From positions 79,095 to 143,094 of the forward strand of contig JAKPAG010000128.1 in assembly GCA_029779535.1 (NCBI GenBank): a stretch of DNA of 64,000 nt. The letters are read 5' to 3'. The notes below the pieces were generated by a model. That model did no database searches. It had not been told where the DNA came from and saw only the letters and a list, made by a program, of their open reading frames with translations. The stretch is from Pseudomonadota bacterium. Its GTDB lineage: Bacteria > Pseudomonadota > Alphaproteobacteria > Sphingomonadales > Sphingomonadaceae. The position numbers were made by a program, and so were the translations under genes. Shown one piece after another: positions 16,633 to 24,931 of this stretch. Within the stretch, counting starts at the first letter, position 1, and every line of letters begins with the position of its first letter.

Positions 16633-18375
16633 ATGACTGGCATGTTGATCAAGAACGGCACCGTTGTGGATGGCACCGGCGCACCGGCCTTTGCCGCGGA
16701 CGTGCGGATTGCGGACGGGATCATTACCGAAGTCGGCCCGAACCTTGCCGCCAGGGGCGAGCGCGTGTTCGATGCCAGCGGCTGCCAGGTCACGCCCGGC
16801 TTCATCGAAAGCCACACCCATTACGATGGCACGATGTGGTGGCAGCCCGATCTTGATCCCCTGCCCGGTTACGGCGCGACCACGATGATCATGGGCAACT
16901 GCGGCTTTTCGCCTGCACCGCTGCACAAATACATGCCCGCCCAGCGCGAAATGGTCGGCATCTTCAGCTTCTTCGAGGATATCCCGATGGAGCCGTTCCT
17001 GACCAACCTGCCGTGGGACTGGAACAAGTGGTCGGAATACAAGGCCTCGGTCGAAAAGAACGTCAGGGTGCCGCTCAACTACGCCGCCTATGTCGGCCAC
17101 ATTGCGATCCGCCTGGCGGCGATGGGCGTGGAAGCCTGGGAACGCAAGGCGACGCCCGAGGAAATCGCCAAGATGGCCGAACTGCTCGACGATGCGCTGG
17201 CCGCCGGCGCGCTGGGCATGTCGGACAACATGCATGACCATGACGGGCAGAACCGCCCCGTCCCGACGTTGCTGGCCTGCGACGATGAATTCAACGCCCT
17301 GTTCGACGTGATGGAGCGCTATCCCGGCTGCTGCTACCAGGTGATCGTCGATACCTTCATGCGGATGACCGGCCCGGCCAACCTTGAGCGCCTGTCGAAG
17401 CTGCTGGCGGGCCGCCCGATCAAGTGCCAGATCGCCGGTGCGATCCCGACGCTGGACTTCCAGAAGGGCATCCTGCCAGCGATGCAGAAGACCGTGGCCG
17501 ACATGCGCGCCAACGGGGTGGACGTGTGGCCGGGCTTTGCCCATGTTTCGCCCACTTCCACGCTCAGCCTGGTCAAGTCGCTGATCTTTGCCCAGTCGAA
17601 CGATTATGTCTGGCATGAGGTGGTGCTCGCCGATGACCACGCCGAAAAGGCCCGCCTGCTGGCCGATCCCGAATGGCGCGCCCGCGCCCGCGAAAGCTGG
17701 GATACCCAGGCCTGGGATCACTCGCCGCTGAAGAACCCGCAGGAACTGTTCCTGCTCGACAGCGAGAACGGCACCGGCCCGATCGGCATCACGCTCAAGG
17801 AATATGCCGACAGCAAGGGTCTGCACCGCAGCGATGCGATGGCCGACTGGATCCTGGCCAACGGCACCCGCTCGACCGTGCACATGGCCCCCTTCCCCAA
17901 GGACGAAGCACTGACGATCGAGCTGATGCGCGATCCCAGGACGGTCGGCAACATCTCGGACGCGGGCGCGCACTTGCAGATGCTGTGCGGCGGCGGCGAA
18001 AATGCCCTGCTGCTGACCCAGTATGTCCGCGATGAAAAGAAGCTGACGCTGGAAGAAGCGGTCCACGTGATGACCGGCAAGCTGGCGCAGCACTTCAACC
18101 TGAACGATCGCGGCGTGATCGCGCCGGGCAAGCGAGCCGACATCGCGGTGTTCAACATGGATGAAATCCAGCGCCGCGAAATGGAAAAGGCCCACGACGT
18201 GCCCGATGGCCGGGGCGGCTTCACCTGGCGCTTCACCCGCAAGGCCATGCCGACCCGCCTGACCCTGGTAAACGGCGTGCCGACCTTCGAAGGCGGCAAG
18301 TTCACCGGCGAAATGCCGGGCCGGTTCCTCTCCCCGTCCAACGACGATGGCCACCTGGCCGTCGCAGCGGAGTAA
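16633..18375 (+). CDS. D-aminoacylase-like amidohydrolase, module copy 1
   Basis: A 580-residue amidohydrolase-3 family protein. The metal motif is H61-x-H63 with D65 (SHTHYDG), followed by 'MGNCGFSPAP' near 88-97, whose cysteine occupies the place of the metal-bridging cysteine of N-acyl-D-amino-acid deacylases, and 'ISDAGAH' late in the barrel. The C-terminal 'GKRADIAVFNMDEI' is the usual sandwich-domain end. The family hydrolyses N-acyl, cyclic amide or related bonds. It stands six bases before a Coq4-like gene; a diverged pair of the same two families, in opposite gene order, is at 36909-39470. The natural substrate is unknown. Confidence 0.88.
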   Translation: MTGMLIKNGTVVDGTGAPAFAADVRIADGIITEVGPNLAARGERVFDASGCQVTPGFIESHTHYDGTMWWQPDLDPLPGYGATTMIMGNCGFSPAPLHKYMPAQREMVGIFSFFEDIPMEPFLTNLPWDWNKWSEYKASVEKNVRVPLNYAAYVGHIAIRLAAMGVEAWERKATPEEIAKMAELLDDALAAGALGMSDNMHDHDGQNRPVPTLLACDDEFNALFDVMERYPGCCYQVIVDTFMRMTGPANLERLSKLLAGRPIKCQIAGAIPTLDFQKGILPAMQKTVADMRANGVDVWPGFAHVSPTSTLSLVKSLIFAQSNDYVWHEVVLADDHAEKARLLADPEWRARARESWDTQAWDHSPLKNPQELFLLDSENGTGPIGITLKEYADSKGLHRSDAMADWILANGTRSTVHMAPFPKDEALTIELMRDPRTVGNISDAGAHLQMLCGGGENALLLTQYVRDEKKLTLEEAVHVMTGKLAQHFNLNDRGVIAPGKRADIAVFNMDEIQRREMEKAHDVPDGRGGFTWRFTRKAMPTRLTLVNGVPTFEGGKFTGEMPGRFLSPSNDDGHLAVAAE

Positions 18376-18381
18376 GCCCCC

Positions 18382-19260
18382 ATGGAAGTCAAGGTTGGCG
18401 AAGGCGAACGCGCCTATTTCAACGGCGGGATCCAGAACGTGGATACCGACAGTTCGGTGCTGGTCAGTTCCTCGAAGTACCTCAACCATGGGGAACTGCG
18501 GCACCTGATCGCGCAGGAAATGCTGCGCCGCAACGGCCCGGACCTGCCGAACACGGCCTATATTCCCGAAGTCGCGCAGATCCTGATGATGCTGGAGGAT
18601 TACCCCCGGTTGATGGAACTGTTCGAAGCGGAAAAGGCCCGCCTGCCCCAGTTCAAGGCGTGGTGCGACAACCGCAGCCTGTCGGACTTCAAGAAGGACG
18701 AAGTGCGCCACTGCAAGCCCGGCACGCTGGGCGCGGCGCTGTTTCACTGGATGGAAACCAGCGGCTATGAACTCGACGTGTTCTACCGCGAACTGGTGGT
18801 GGTCAACGACCTGACCTTCTATCTGCGGCAGGCCGCGCTGAACCACGATATCGAACATCTGGTGACTGGTTTTGGCCCCAACCACGGCGGCGAGATCGCC
18901 TTGCTCAATGCCAACATGTTCAGCCGGGCGCGCTATTTCCGGCCCGAGCTGGCGGCGTTTTTCAACCGCATCCAGGCCTATCTCAAGGCCAAGACGATCA
19001 TGAAGGACGCGCTGCACTATCCCGATGCTTTCGCGCTGAATATCGAGGCGGAATTCGTCGGGGCGAGCCAGGCGGTGAACTGGACCTATCCAATCATGCT
19101 GGCCGACTGGCGGGCGATGGTGGATTGGCAGATGGCCGACATCCGCCGCGAACTGGGGATCACCCCGGTCCCGGCGGAAGGCCTGTGGTCCGACACCAAC
19201 CGCCTGTGCGACGAAGGCGACCCCCATTACGGCGAGCCACTGCTGGAGGCCGCCGAATAG
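18382..19260 (+). CDS. Coq4-like protein, module copy 1
   Basis: A 292-residue protein with the complete Coq4 metal motif HDxxHx11E: H155, D156, H159 and E171. Coq4 is a helical peripheral protein of ubiquinone biosynthesis for which oxidative C1 decarboxylation has been described. The remaining ubiquinone genes are absent, and the protein is linked to a D-aminoacylase-like enzyme instead. Residues 20-35 (VDTDSSVLVSSSKYLN) recur nearly unchanged in the second copy at 36909. A role in removing a carboxyl group or binding a prenyl- or steroid-like intermediate in the catabolic pathway is inferred. The gene follows the amidohydrolase by six bases. Confidence 0.8.
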   Translation: MEVKVGEGERAYFNGGIQNVDTDSSVLVSSSKYLNHGELRHLIAQEMLRRNGPDLPNTAYIPEVAQILMMLEDYPRLMELFEAEKARLPQFKAWCDNRSLSDFKKDEVRHCKPGTLGAALFHWMETSGYELDVFYRELVVVNDLTFYLRQAALNHDIEHLVTGFGPNHGGEIALLNANMFSRARYFRPELAAFFNRIQAYLKAKTIMKDALHYPDAFALNIEAEFVGASQAVNWTYPIMLADWRAMVDWQMADIRRELGITPVPAEGLWSDTNRLCDEGDPHYGEPLLEAAE

Positions 19261-19287
19261 GCAGCGGAACAACCGGTGCCAAAATGC

Positions 19288-19320
19288 GGCGCGTCAATCC
19301 GTCCCCCCGATTGACGCGCC
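19288..19320 (+). terminator. Perfect 12-bp stem-loop after the Coq4-like gene
   Basis: GGCGCGTCAATC (19288-19299) pairs perfectly with GATTGACGCGCC (19309-19320) around a nine-base loop. It is followed by GTTTGG, so the U-run is short. It separates the amidohydrolase/Coq4 pair from the SDR at 19369; full or partial termination is likely. Confidence 0.6.
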
Positions 19321-19368
19321 GTTTGGCGTCTGGGAAGCCGCTGGAAACTTCATTCGAGAGGAAATGAC

Positions 19369-20127
19369 ATGCGTGGACTGGCAGGCAAGGTGGCGATCGT
19401 GGCTGGCGGCGCTCGCGGGATTGGCGCGGCGACGGCGCGGCGACTGGCTGAAGAGGGCGCGAGCGTGGTGATCGGCGACCTGCTGGTCGAACAGGCCCAG
19501 GAAACCGCCGCCGCCATCGTGGCGAACGGCGGCAAGGCGATTGCCGTGGCGCTGGACGGCACGAATGCGGAATCGCAGGCCGGCATCGTCGAGGCCGCGA
19601 AGGACGCGTTCGGCGGGCTGGACATCTACATCTCGAACCTCGCCGGCGGGACCGAGGGCGACATCGATGCGCTCAACTGCCCGGTCGAAGTGCTCGACAA
19701 GAGCTTCGCGATCAACACCAAGAGCCACTTCCTCGCAACGCAAGCCGCGCTGCCCGCCATGCTGGAACGCGGCGGCGGGGCGATGCTCTACACCTCGTCG
19801 GGCGCGGCCACGGGCGGCAATGCCTGGCAGGTGGCCTATCCGATGACCAAGAACGCGATCCACGCGCTCGCCCGCCATGTCGCCAGCCGCTGGGGCAAGC
19901 AGGGCATCCGCGCCAACGCGGTCTGCCCGGGGCTGGTGCTGACCGAAGCGGTCAAGATCCACCTGACCGACGAATATGTCGAAAAGGGGCTGAAGGCCGT
20001 GCCGCACACCCGCCTGGGCCAGCCGGAAGACCTGGCCGCGGCGCTGACGTTCCTTGCCTCCGAAGACGGCGCCTGGGTCAATGGCCAGGTCTGGCACGTC
20101 AACGGCGGCGCGCAGATGCGCGACTGA
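19369..20127 (+). CDS. SDR-family oxidoreductase
   Basis: A 252-residue SDR with AGGARGIG (residues 12-19), S143/S144, Y157 and K161 (YPMTK). The NNAG strand is altered to ISNLAGG (88-94), unusual for the family. A GAGAGGAAA ribosome site precedes the ATG. It is followed nine bases later by an MFS transporter gene. Confidence 0.9.
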   Translation: MRGLAGKVAIVAGGARGIGAATARRLAEEGASVVIGDLLVEQAQETAAAIVANGGKAIAVALDGTNAESQAGIVEAAKDAFGGLDIYISNLAGGTEGDIDALNCPVEVLDKSFAINTKSHFLATQAALPAMLERGGGAMLYTSSGAATGGNAWQVAYPMTKNAIHALARHVASRWGKQGIRANAVCPGLVLTEAVKIHLTDEYVEKGLKAVPHTRLGQPEDLAAALTFLASEDGAWVNGQVWHVNGGAQMRD

Positions 20128-20135
20128 TCCGCGCC

Positions 20136-21407
20136 TTGCACGGAACCACCACCCAAGTGCGGTTAACGCCGCGCCCGCTGGTGCTGACGTTGCTGCTGGG
20201 CATTGCCGTGGTGTGTTATGCGGACCGCTACCTGCTGGCTGGCCTCGCCCAGCCGATCAAGCGCGAGTTCGGCCTGTCGGATACGGTGCTGGGCGTATTG
20301 CTCGGCCCTGCGTTCGCGTTGCTCTATACCATTCTGGGCGTTCCGGCGGCGCGGCTGGCTGACCGCACATCGCGCATAGCGGTGGCGGCAGGCGGCTGCC
20401 TGTTGTGGAGTCTGTTCACCGCGCTTACCGCTGTCGCCCATGACGCCTGGGTGCTGGGCCTCGCCCGGGTCGGCGTGGGCATTGGCGAGGCGGCCTACCA
20501 GGCCCCGGTGATGGCGCTGATCGCCGCCTATTTCCCGCCGCAGCAACGCGGCCGCGCGCTCGCGCTGATGGCCTGCGCGATCTATCTCGGGCAGATGACG
20601 GGAATGGCTGGCGGCCCTGCCCTGGCCGCTGCCAGCACCTGGCGCACCCCTTTTGCCGCATTGGGCGGGGTCGGGCTGGCCATGGCCCTGGCCGCCTGGC
20701 TGATCATCAAGGAGCCCCCGCGCGAGGCGGCACCGGCCGCGCAGGCCGAACACGAACCGCTGGCTGCGCTGGCCCGCCGCCTGGTGCGCGCGCGCAGCTG
20801 GATCCTGCTGACCGTGGGTCTGTCGCTGGGCTCGTTCTCGGGGGTGTCGTTCGGGCTGTGGGGTCCAACCCTGTTCGAGCGCGCCTATGGGTTGACCACC
20901 CAGGCCGCCGGGGCCGCATTCGGCCTGCCCTTCGGGATTGCCGGACTGCTGGGGACGCTGGGCTATGGCTTCGTGTCGGACCGGATCGGTCGGCGCGGCA
21001 GTGCCGCGCCCTTGCTCCTGGCGGCGGCGGCACTGGCCATCGCGACGCTGTGCATCCTCACGATCACCTGGGTGCCGTCACTGCAAGTGGCGCAATTGCT
21101 GGCGATCCCTTCCGGCTTGCTGGGCGGTGGCTGGTCGGTCGGGGTTTACGTGGGCTTCCAGCATATCCTGCCCGAGCGCGTCCGCGCTTCGGGCACGGCG
21201 ATCGCGCTGCTGGCCGTTGGCCTCATCGCCAATCTTGGCGGTCCGTGGGTGGCCGGGCTGCTCAGCGATGCATTCGGCGGCGGACTGGGCGGCCTGCGTA
21301 CCAGCCTGACCGTAGTGATCCCGCTGGGCTTGGTCGGCGCGCTGGCGATGTGGCGGGCAAGCGGCCTGCTCGATGCCGACCGCCGCCGCCTCGCGGGTGA
21401 AGCCTAG
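20136..21407 (+). CDS. MFS transporter (spinster/hexuronate-like)
   Basis: A 423-residue inner-membrane transporter with about 12 hydrophobic helices. Hallmarks are 'ADRYLLAGLAQPIKREFGLS' after TM1, the loop 2-3 motif 'GVPAARLADRTSR' and 'RVGVGIGEAAYQAP' in TM4, typical of spinster-like MFS proteins that carry organic acids or lipids. The only starts are TTG at 20136 or GTG at 20157; neither has a strong ribosome site. Its TAG overlaps the convergent SDR stop in a shared CTAG. It probably imports a pathway substrate or exports an intermediate. Confidence 0.88.
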   Translation: MHGTTTQVRLTPRPLVLTLLLGIAVVCYADRYLLAGLAQPIKREFGLSDTVLGVLLGPAFALLYTILGVPAARLADRTSRIAVAAGGCLLWSLFTALTAVAHDAWVLGLARVGVGIGEAAYQAPVMALIAAYFPPQQRGRALALMACAIYLGQMTGMAGGPALAAASTWRTPFAALGGVGLAMALAAWLIIKEPPREAAPAAQAEHEPLAALARRLVRARSWILLTVGLSLGSFSGVSFGLWGPTLFERAYGLTTQAAGAAFGLPFGIAGLLGTLGYGFVSDRIGRRGSAAPLLLAAAALAIATLCILTITWVPSLQVAQLLAIPSGLLGGGWSVGVYVGFQHILPERVRASGTAIALLAVGLIANLGGPWVAGLLSDAFGGGLGGLRTSLTVVIPLGLVGALAMWRASGLLDADRRRLAGEA

Positions 21408-22192
21408 CCCTGCGGCGGCTTGGGTGCGCCGGGCATCGCCATGTAATAGTGCCCCGCGTTGAGCCCGCCATCGACCGACAATTCCGTCCCCATGCAGTAC
21501 CGCGCATCATCTGACGCCAGATAGGCCGCCGCCGCGCCGATGTCCTGCGGCTCGCCCGCGTACTGCGCGGGGTAGATCCAGTAGCCCTTGTCGTAGAGTT
21601 CCTTGGGCACGTTGGTCGGGTTGGCCAGCGGGGTATAGATCCCGCCCGGATGGATCGAATTGACCCTGATTTTGCGCGGCCCCAGTTCCAGCGCGCAGGC
21701 CTTGGTAAAACCGCGCACCGCGAACTTCGAGGCGCAATAGACCGACAGCGAATTGGCCCCGGCGATCCCGTCGGCGCTGCTCATGTTGACGATCGCCCCG
21801 CCCCCGGCGCGTTCGATTGCCGGGATCGCGGCCTGGGTGCCGATGATCACGCCCTTGAGGTTGATGTCGAGCAGCCGGTCGATCTCCGCATCGGTCAGAT
21901 CGTCCACCCGCTTGAACACGATCACCCCGGCATTGTTGACCAGCGTGGTCAGCTTGCCGAACTTCGCCTCGGTCGCGGCAATCACCGTGGCCCACTGGGC
22001 GCGGTCGGTCACGTCGTGGTGATGGAACGCGGCGGCATCGCCCAACTCGTCCGCCAGGGCCTGGCCCAGGTCATCCAGCACGTCGGTGATCATCACTTTC
22101 GCGCCTTCGGCCACGAAGCGGCGCACGATCCCTTCGCCGATCCCGCGTGCCCCGCCGGTAACGATGGCGACGTTGTTATGCAGACGATTCAT
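21404..22192 (-). CDS. SDR-family oxidoreductase
   Basis: A 262-residue classical SDR with TGGARGIG (12-19), NNAG (86-89), S138/S139, Y152 and K156 (YCASK). 'MITDVLDD' after beta2 favours NAD(H), and the fold is close to 3-alpha/20-beta-hydroxysteroid dehydrogenases, a motif-level impression. The start at 22192 is where the fold begins. It is divergent from the HSL-type esterase gene across 154 bases, which contain one AATACGCA half-site at 22248-22255. Confidence 0.9.
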   Translation of the reverse strand: MNRLHNNVAIVTGGARGIGEGIVRRFVAEGAKVMITDVLDDLGQALADELGDAAAFHHHDVTDRAQWATVIAATEAKFGKLTTLVNNAGVIVFKRVDDLTDAEIDRLLDINLKGVIIGTQAAIPAIERAGGGAIVNMSSADGIAGANSLSVYCASKFAVRGFTKACALELGPRKIRVNSIHPGGIYTPLANPTNVPKELYDKGYWIYPAQYAGEPQDIGAAAAYLASDDARYCMGTELSVDGGLNAGHYYMAMPGAPKPPQG

Positions 22193-22346
22193 GACCTCTC
22201 CTTCGGTTTTATCAGCGGTCGAGATAAGGGGTGGCAATCGGCCCGGCAATACGCAATCATGGCCATTCGGATCACAAACGGGCGTCAACGCGAATCAACC
22301 AGCCCGTCCGCCAACGCAATTGCGCAAAAACGGGAGAATAGAGGCC

Positions 22347-23273
22347 GTGCCAGTCAATCCGCAGATCCAGGCTGTGCTGGACATGTTCGCCGCCGCTCCG
22401 CCGGTGGACTATGCCACGATTACCGCCCCTGCGCTGCGCGCCATGAACGATCAGCCAATGGCCTTTGGCGAACCGCCGGCCGTGGCGCGGGTCGAGGACC
22501 TGGAACTGGTCCTGCCGGGCCGCACCCTGCCCGCGCGCCTCTATGTTCCCGAAGGCGCTGGCGATCCTGCGCCGCTGGTGGTCTTTTACCACGGCGGCGG
22601 CTGGGTGATCGGCACGCTCGACACCCACGATGCCACCTGCCGTGCGCTGGCGCAGAAAAGCGGCGCGGCGGTGCTATCGGTCGGCTACCGGCTTGCGCCG
22701 GAACATCGCTACCCCGCCCCGGTCGACGATTGCTATGACGCGCTGGTCTGGGCCAGTCGCCATGCCGCCGACCTTGGCTGCGATCCGGCGCGGCTGGCCG
22801 TGGCCGGCGATAGCGCGGGGGGCAACCTCTCGGCCGCCGTGGCGATCATGGCGCGTGACCGGTCCGGTCCGGCGATCCGCCACCAGCTGCTGATCTATCC
22901 GGTCACCGACGATGACTACTCGCTGCCTTCCTACGCCGAAAACGGCGGCGGGCAGTATTTCCTTGGCGAAGCGATGATGCGCTGGTTCTGGGAGCAGTAC
23001 CTCGGCGGCACCGATGCCGCGCCGCTGGCCCGCGTTGGTTCCACCGCCAACCTGTCCAACCTGCCGCCCGCCACGGTGATCACCGCCGAATACGATCCGC
23101 TGCGCGACGAAGGCATGGCCTATGCCGAGCGCCTGGCCGAAGCGGGATGCCCGGTCGATGCGGCAGTGGCGCCGGGGATGATCCACGGCTTCTTCTCGAT
23201 GTTCCAGATCGCGCCCGATGCCTGGGCCTGGATCGAACGGGCGGGCGCGAACCTGCGGCGCGACCTGGCCTGA
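22347..23273 (+). CDS. Alpha/beta hydrolase, hormone-sensitive-lipase family esterase
   Basis: A 308-residue carboxylesterase of the HSL (family IV) group: oxyanion motif HGGGW, nucleophile serine in GDSAGG, aspartate in 'EYDPLRDEG' and histidine in 'GMIHGF'. It would cleave short-chain esters in the cytoplasm. GTG at 22347 is the start because GGGAG sits about ten bases upstream and the family N-terminus begins there. Its TGA shares a base with the ATG of the following NTF2-like gene. Confidence 0.9.
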   Translation: MPVNPQIQAVLDMFAAAPPVDYATITAPALRAMNDQPMAFGEPPAVARVEDLELVLPGRTLPARLYVPEGAGDPAPLVVFYHGGGWVIGTLDTHDATCRALAQKSGAAVLSVGYRLAPEHRYPAPVDDCYDALVWASRHAADLGCDPARLAVAGDSAGGNLSAAVAIMARDRSGPAIRHQLLIYPVTDDDYSLPSYAENGGGQYFLGEAMMRWFWEQYLGGTDAAPLARVGSTANLSNLPPATVITAEYDPLRDEGMAYAERLAEAGCPVDAAVAPGMIHGFFSMFQIAPDAWAWIERAGANLRRDLA

Positions 23274-23740
23274 TGGCGGCGTTCGACGCTCCGGCCCAGC
23301 TGCGCGACCTGGCGCACCGCTATGCCTGGGCGGTAGACCGGCGCTCCGGGGACGATCTGGCCGCGCTGTTCACGCCGGACGGGGCGATCCGCGGCTGGGG
23401 CGAAAATCCGATCGACTATACCGGCCCCGACAGGCTGCACGCGATGATGGCCGATCTCGCCATGTTCGAGCGTACCATGCACAACGTGTTCAACCAGGTG
23501 TTCGACGTGGACGCGGACGGCGCGGTGACCGGGCTGACCTATTGCATCGCCAGCCACATCCTGCCCGGCGACGAGCCCACCGTGGTCGACATGGCGATCT
23601 GGTATCATGACCGCTTTGCCCGGCACGAGGGCGCCTGGCGCTTTGCCGAGCGCCGGCTGGAAATGCTGTGGATCGAAAACCGCCCCGCCCGGCGCTTTTC
23701 GCCCGAAATGATGAGCGGCGCGGTACGCGATTTGCAGTGA
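23273..23740 (+). CDS. NTF2-like (SnoaL-type) protein
   Basis: A 155-residue member of the SnoaL-like NTF2 superfamily: an N-terminal helix 'LRDLAHRYAWAVDRRSGDDL' leads to 'LFTPDGAI', followed by 'HNVFNQVFDV' and a C-terminal 'GAWRFAERRLEMLW' sheet. Such proteins often catalyse dehydration or isomerisation of cyclic substrates. It is translationally coupled to the esterase (TGATG). Confidence 0.8.
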   Translation: MAAFDAPAQLRDLAHRYAWAVDRRSGDDLAALFTPDGAIRGWGENPIDYTGPDRLHAMMADLAMFERTMHNVFNQVFDVDADGAVTGLTYCIASHILPGDEPTVVDMAIWYHDRFARHEGAWRFAERRLEMLWIENRPARRFSPEMMSGAVRDLQ

Positions 23741-23813
23741 ACCTTGCGCAGGTGTGGCTTGACGCCGCGCCGTGCTGCGCACAGGTGAGGCGCCGGATGG
23801 GGCATAGAGGCCG

Positions 23814-24287
23814 ATGAAGAACGATTTTTCCTTTGACGAGACCGACCGGCTGATCGTGGCCGAACTGCGCAAGAACGGGCGCGCGACCAACCAGCAGATT
23901 GCCGAGCGCCTGGGGCTGACCGCGACCACCGTATCATCGCGCATCCGCCGGATGGAGGATGCCAACCAGCTGCGCGTGGTCGCCGTTTCCGATTTCGCGG
24001 CGCACGGCTATGACGTGCTGATGCAGCTGGCGATCGAGGTCGACAGCCGCCCCGCCTCGGAAGTGGCGCACGAGTTGGCCCAGTTCCCCGAGGTGTTCGC
24101 GGTGCATATCGTGACCGGCCGCTATGACATCGACGCGCTGCTGGTGCTGCACGATTTCACGGACATGACGCACTTCGTGCTCGACCAGCTCAGCTCGATC
24201 CGCGGCATCCGCAAGATCACTCCGTCGATCGCGGTCGACATCCTGCGCTACAAGTTCGACGTGGCGCCGATCGAGACGCGGGATTGA
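23814..24287 (+). CDS. Lrp/AsnC-family transcriptional regulator
   Basis: A 157-residue regulator with an N-terminal winged HTH ('LIVAELRKNGRATNQQIAERL', 'TATTVSSRIRRMED') and a C-terminal RAM ligand/oligomerisation domain (about 65-150) with 'AVHIVTGRYDIDALL'. The family binds DNA as octamers and senses small acids or amino acids. It overlaps a second AsnC gene (TGATG) and they probably act together or on different effectors of the cluster. Confidence 0.93.
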   Translation: MKNDFSFDETDRLIVAELRKNGRATNQQIAERLGLTATTVSSRIRRMEDANQLRVVAVSDFAAHGYDVLMQLAIEVDSRPASEVAHELAQFPEVFAVHIVTGRYDIDALLVLHDFTDMTHFVLDQLSSIRGIRKITPSIAVDILRYKFDVAPIETRD

Positions 24288-24802
24288 TGGGAAAGACCAT
24301 GGCAACGATTCAACTCGATGATCTCGACCGCCAGCTGATCGAACTGCTGGCCAAGGACGCGCGGGTTTCCAACCGCAAGATCGCGACCGAACTGGGCGTG
24401 ACCGAAGGCACCGTGCGCGGCCGCATCAAGCGGCTGCAGCAGGAGCGGCTGATCACCTTTACCGCGATCACCGGCCTGCAGATGGCCAGCAATTCGCGCC
24501 TCGCCTTCATCTGGGTCCAAGCCGAGGTTGAGCGCACGCGCGAAGTGGCGCGCCAGATCGCGGAAATCGATCCGGTCAACGCGGTGATGATCACCATGGG
24601 TTCGTTCAATATCATGGCGATGTGCCTGTTCGAGGAACTGGACGACCTGGTCGAGGTCGCATCGGACAAGATTCTCGCGGTTCCGGGCGTTCACCACGTC
24701 GAAACCTCGATCGCGGTGAAGACGGTCAAGTACAACGCGCGCGTGGCCAAGATCACCGAAACCTCCCCGATCGAGGGCAATGGCACCGATTCCGACGAAT
24801 AG
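24287..24802 (+). CDS. Lrp/AsnC-family transcriptional regulator (second)
   Basis: A 171-residue AsnC-type regulator: HTH in 'LIELLAKDARVSNRKIATEL...TVRGRIKRLQQE' and a RAM domain with 'VMITMGSFNIMAMCLFEEL'. ATG at 24287 shares a base with the upstream stop; an ATG at 24299 is an alternative start. The sequence differs clearly from its neighbour, so this is not a recent tandem duplication. The intergenic region that follows contains the best-matching operator of the window. Confidence 0.92.
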   Translation: MGKTMATIQLDDLDRQLIELLAKDARVSNRKIATELGVTEGTVRGRIKRLQQERLITFTAITGLQMASNSRLAFIWVQAEVERTREVARQIAEIDPVNAVMITMGSFNIMAMCLFEELDDLVEVASDKILAVPGVHHVETSIAVKTVKYNARVAKITETSPIEGNGTDSDE

Positions 24803-24849
24803 TGCGTAACCGATACTGACATTTGATACGCAAAGCGGATACGCTTTGC
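24803..24849. promoter_or_regulatory. Best-matching 30-bp inverted operator plus a 20-bp palindrome
   Basis: TGCGTAAC (24803-24810), 14 bases, then GATACGCA (24825-24832): inverted half-sites 22 bp apart. Overlapping it, GCAAAGCG-GATA-CGCTTTGC (24830-24849) is a perfect 8-4-8 palindrome. Both lie upstream of the KshA-like gene starting at 24932 and are likely regulatory for it. Confidence 0.5.
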
Positions 24850-24931
24850 CTGTTGCCCTTCATTCTCCGCTGCGCTATGCGGGAATCGTTACGAATAGAA
24901 CGCCCCAATGGGGGAAGGGAGAAGATCGGCC

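Noticed and set aside
16345..19272. Very long open frame on the minus strand across the amidohydrolase and Coq4-like genes
   Set aside because: It mirrors the codon structure of the real plus-strand genes (high-GC antisense shadow), has His/Arg/Asp-rich composition and no recognisable fold.
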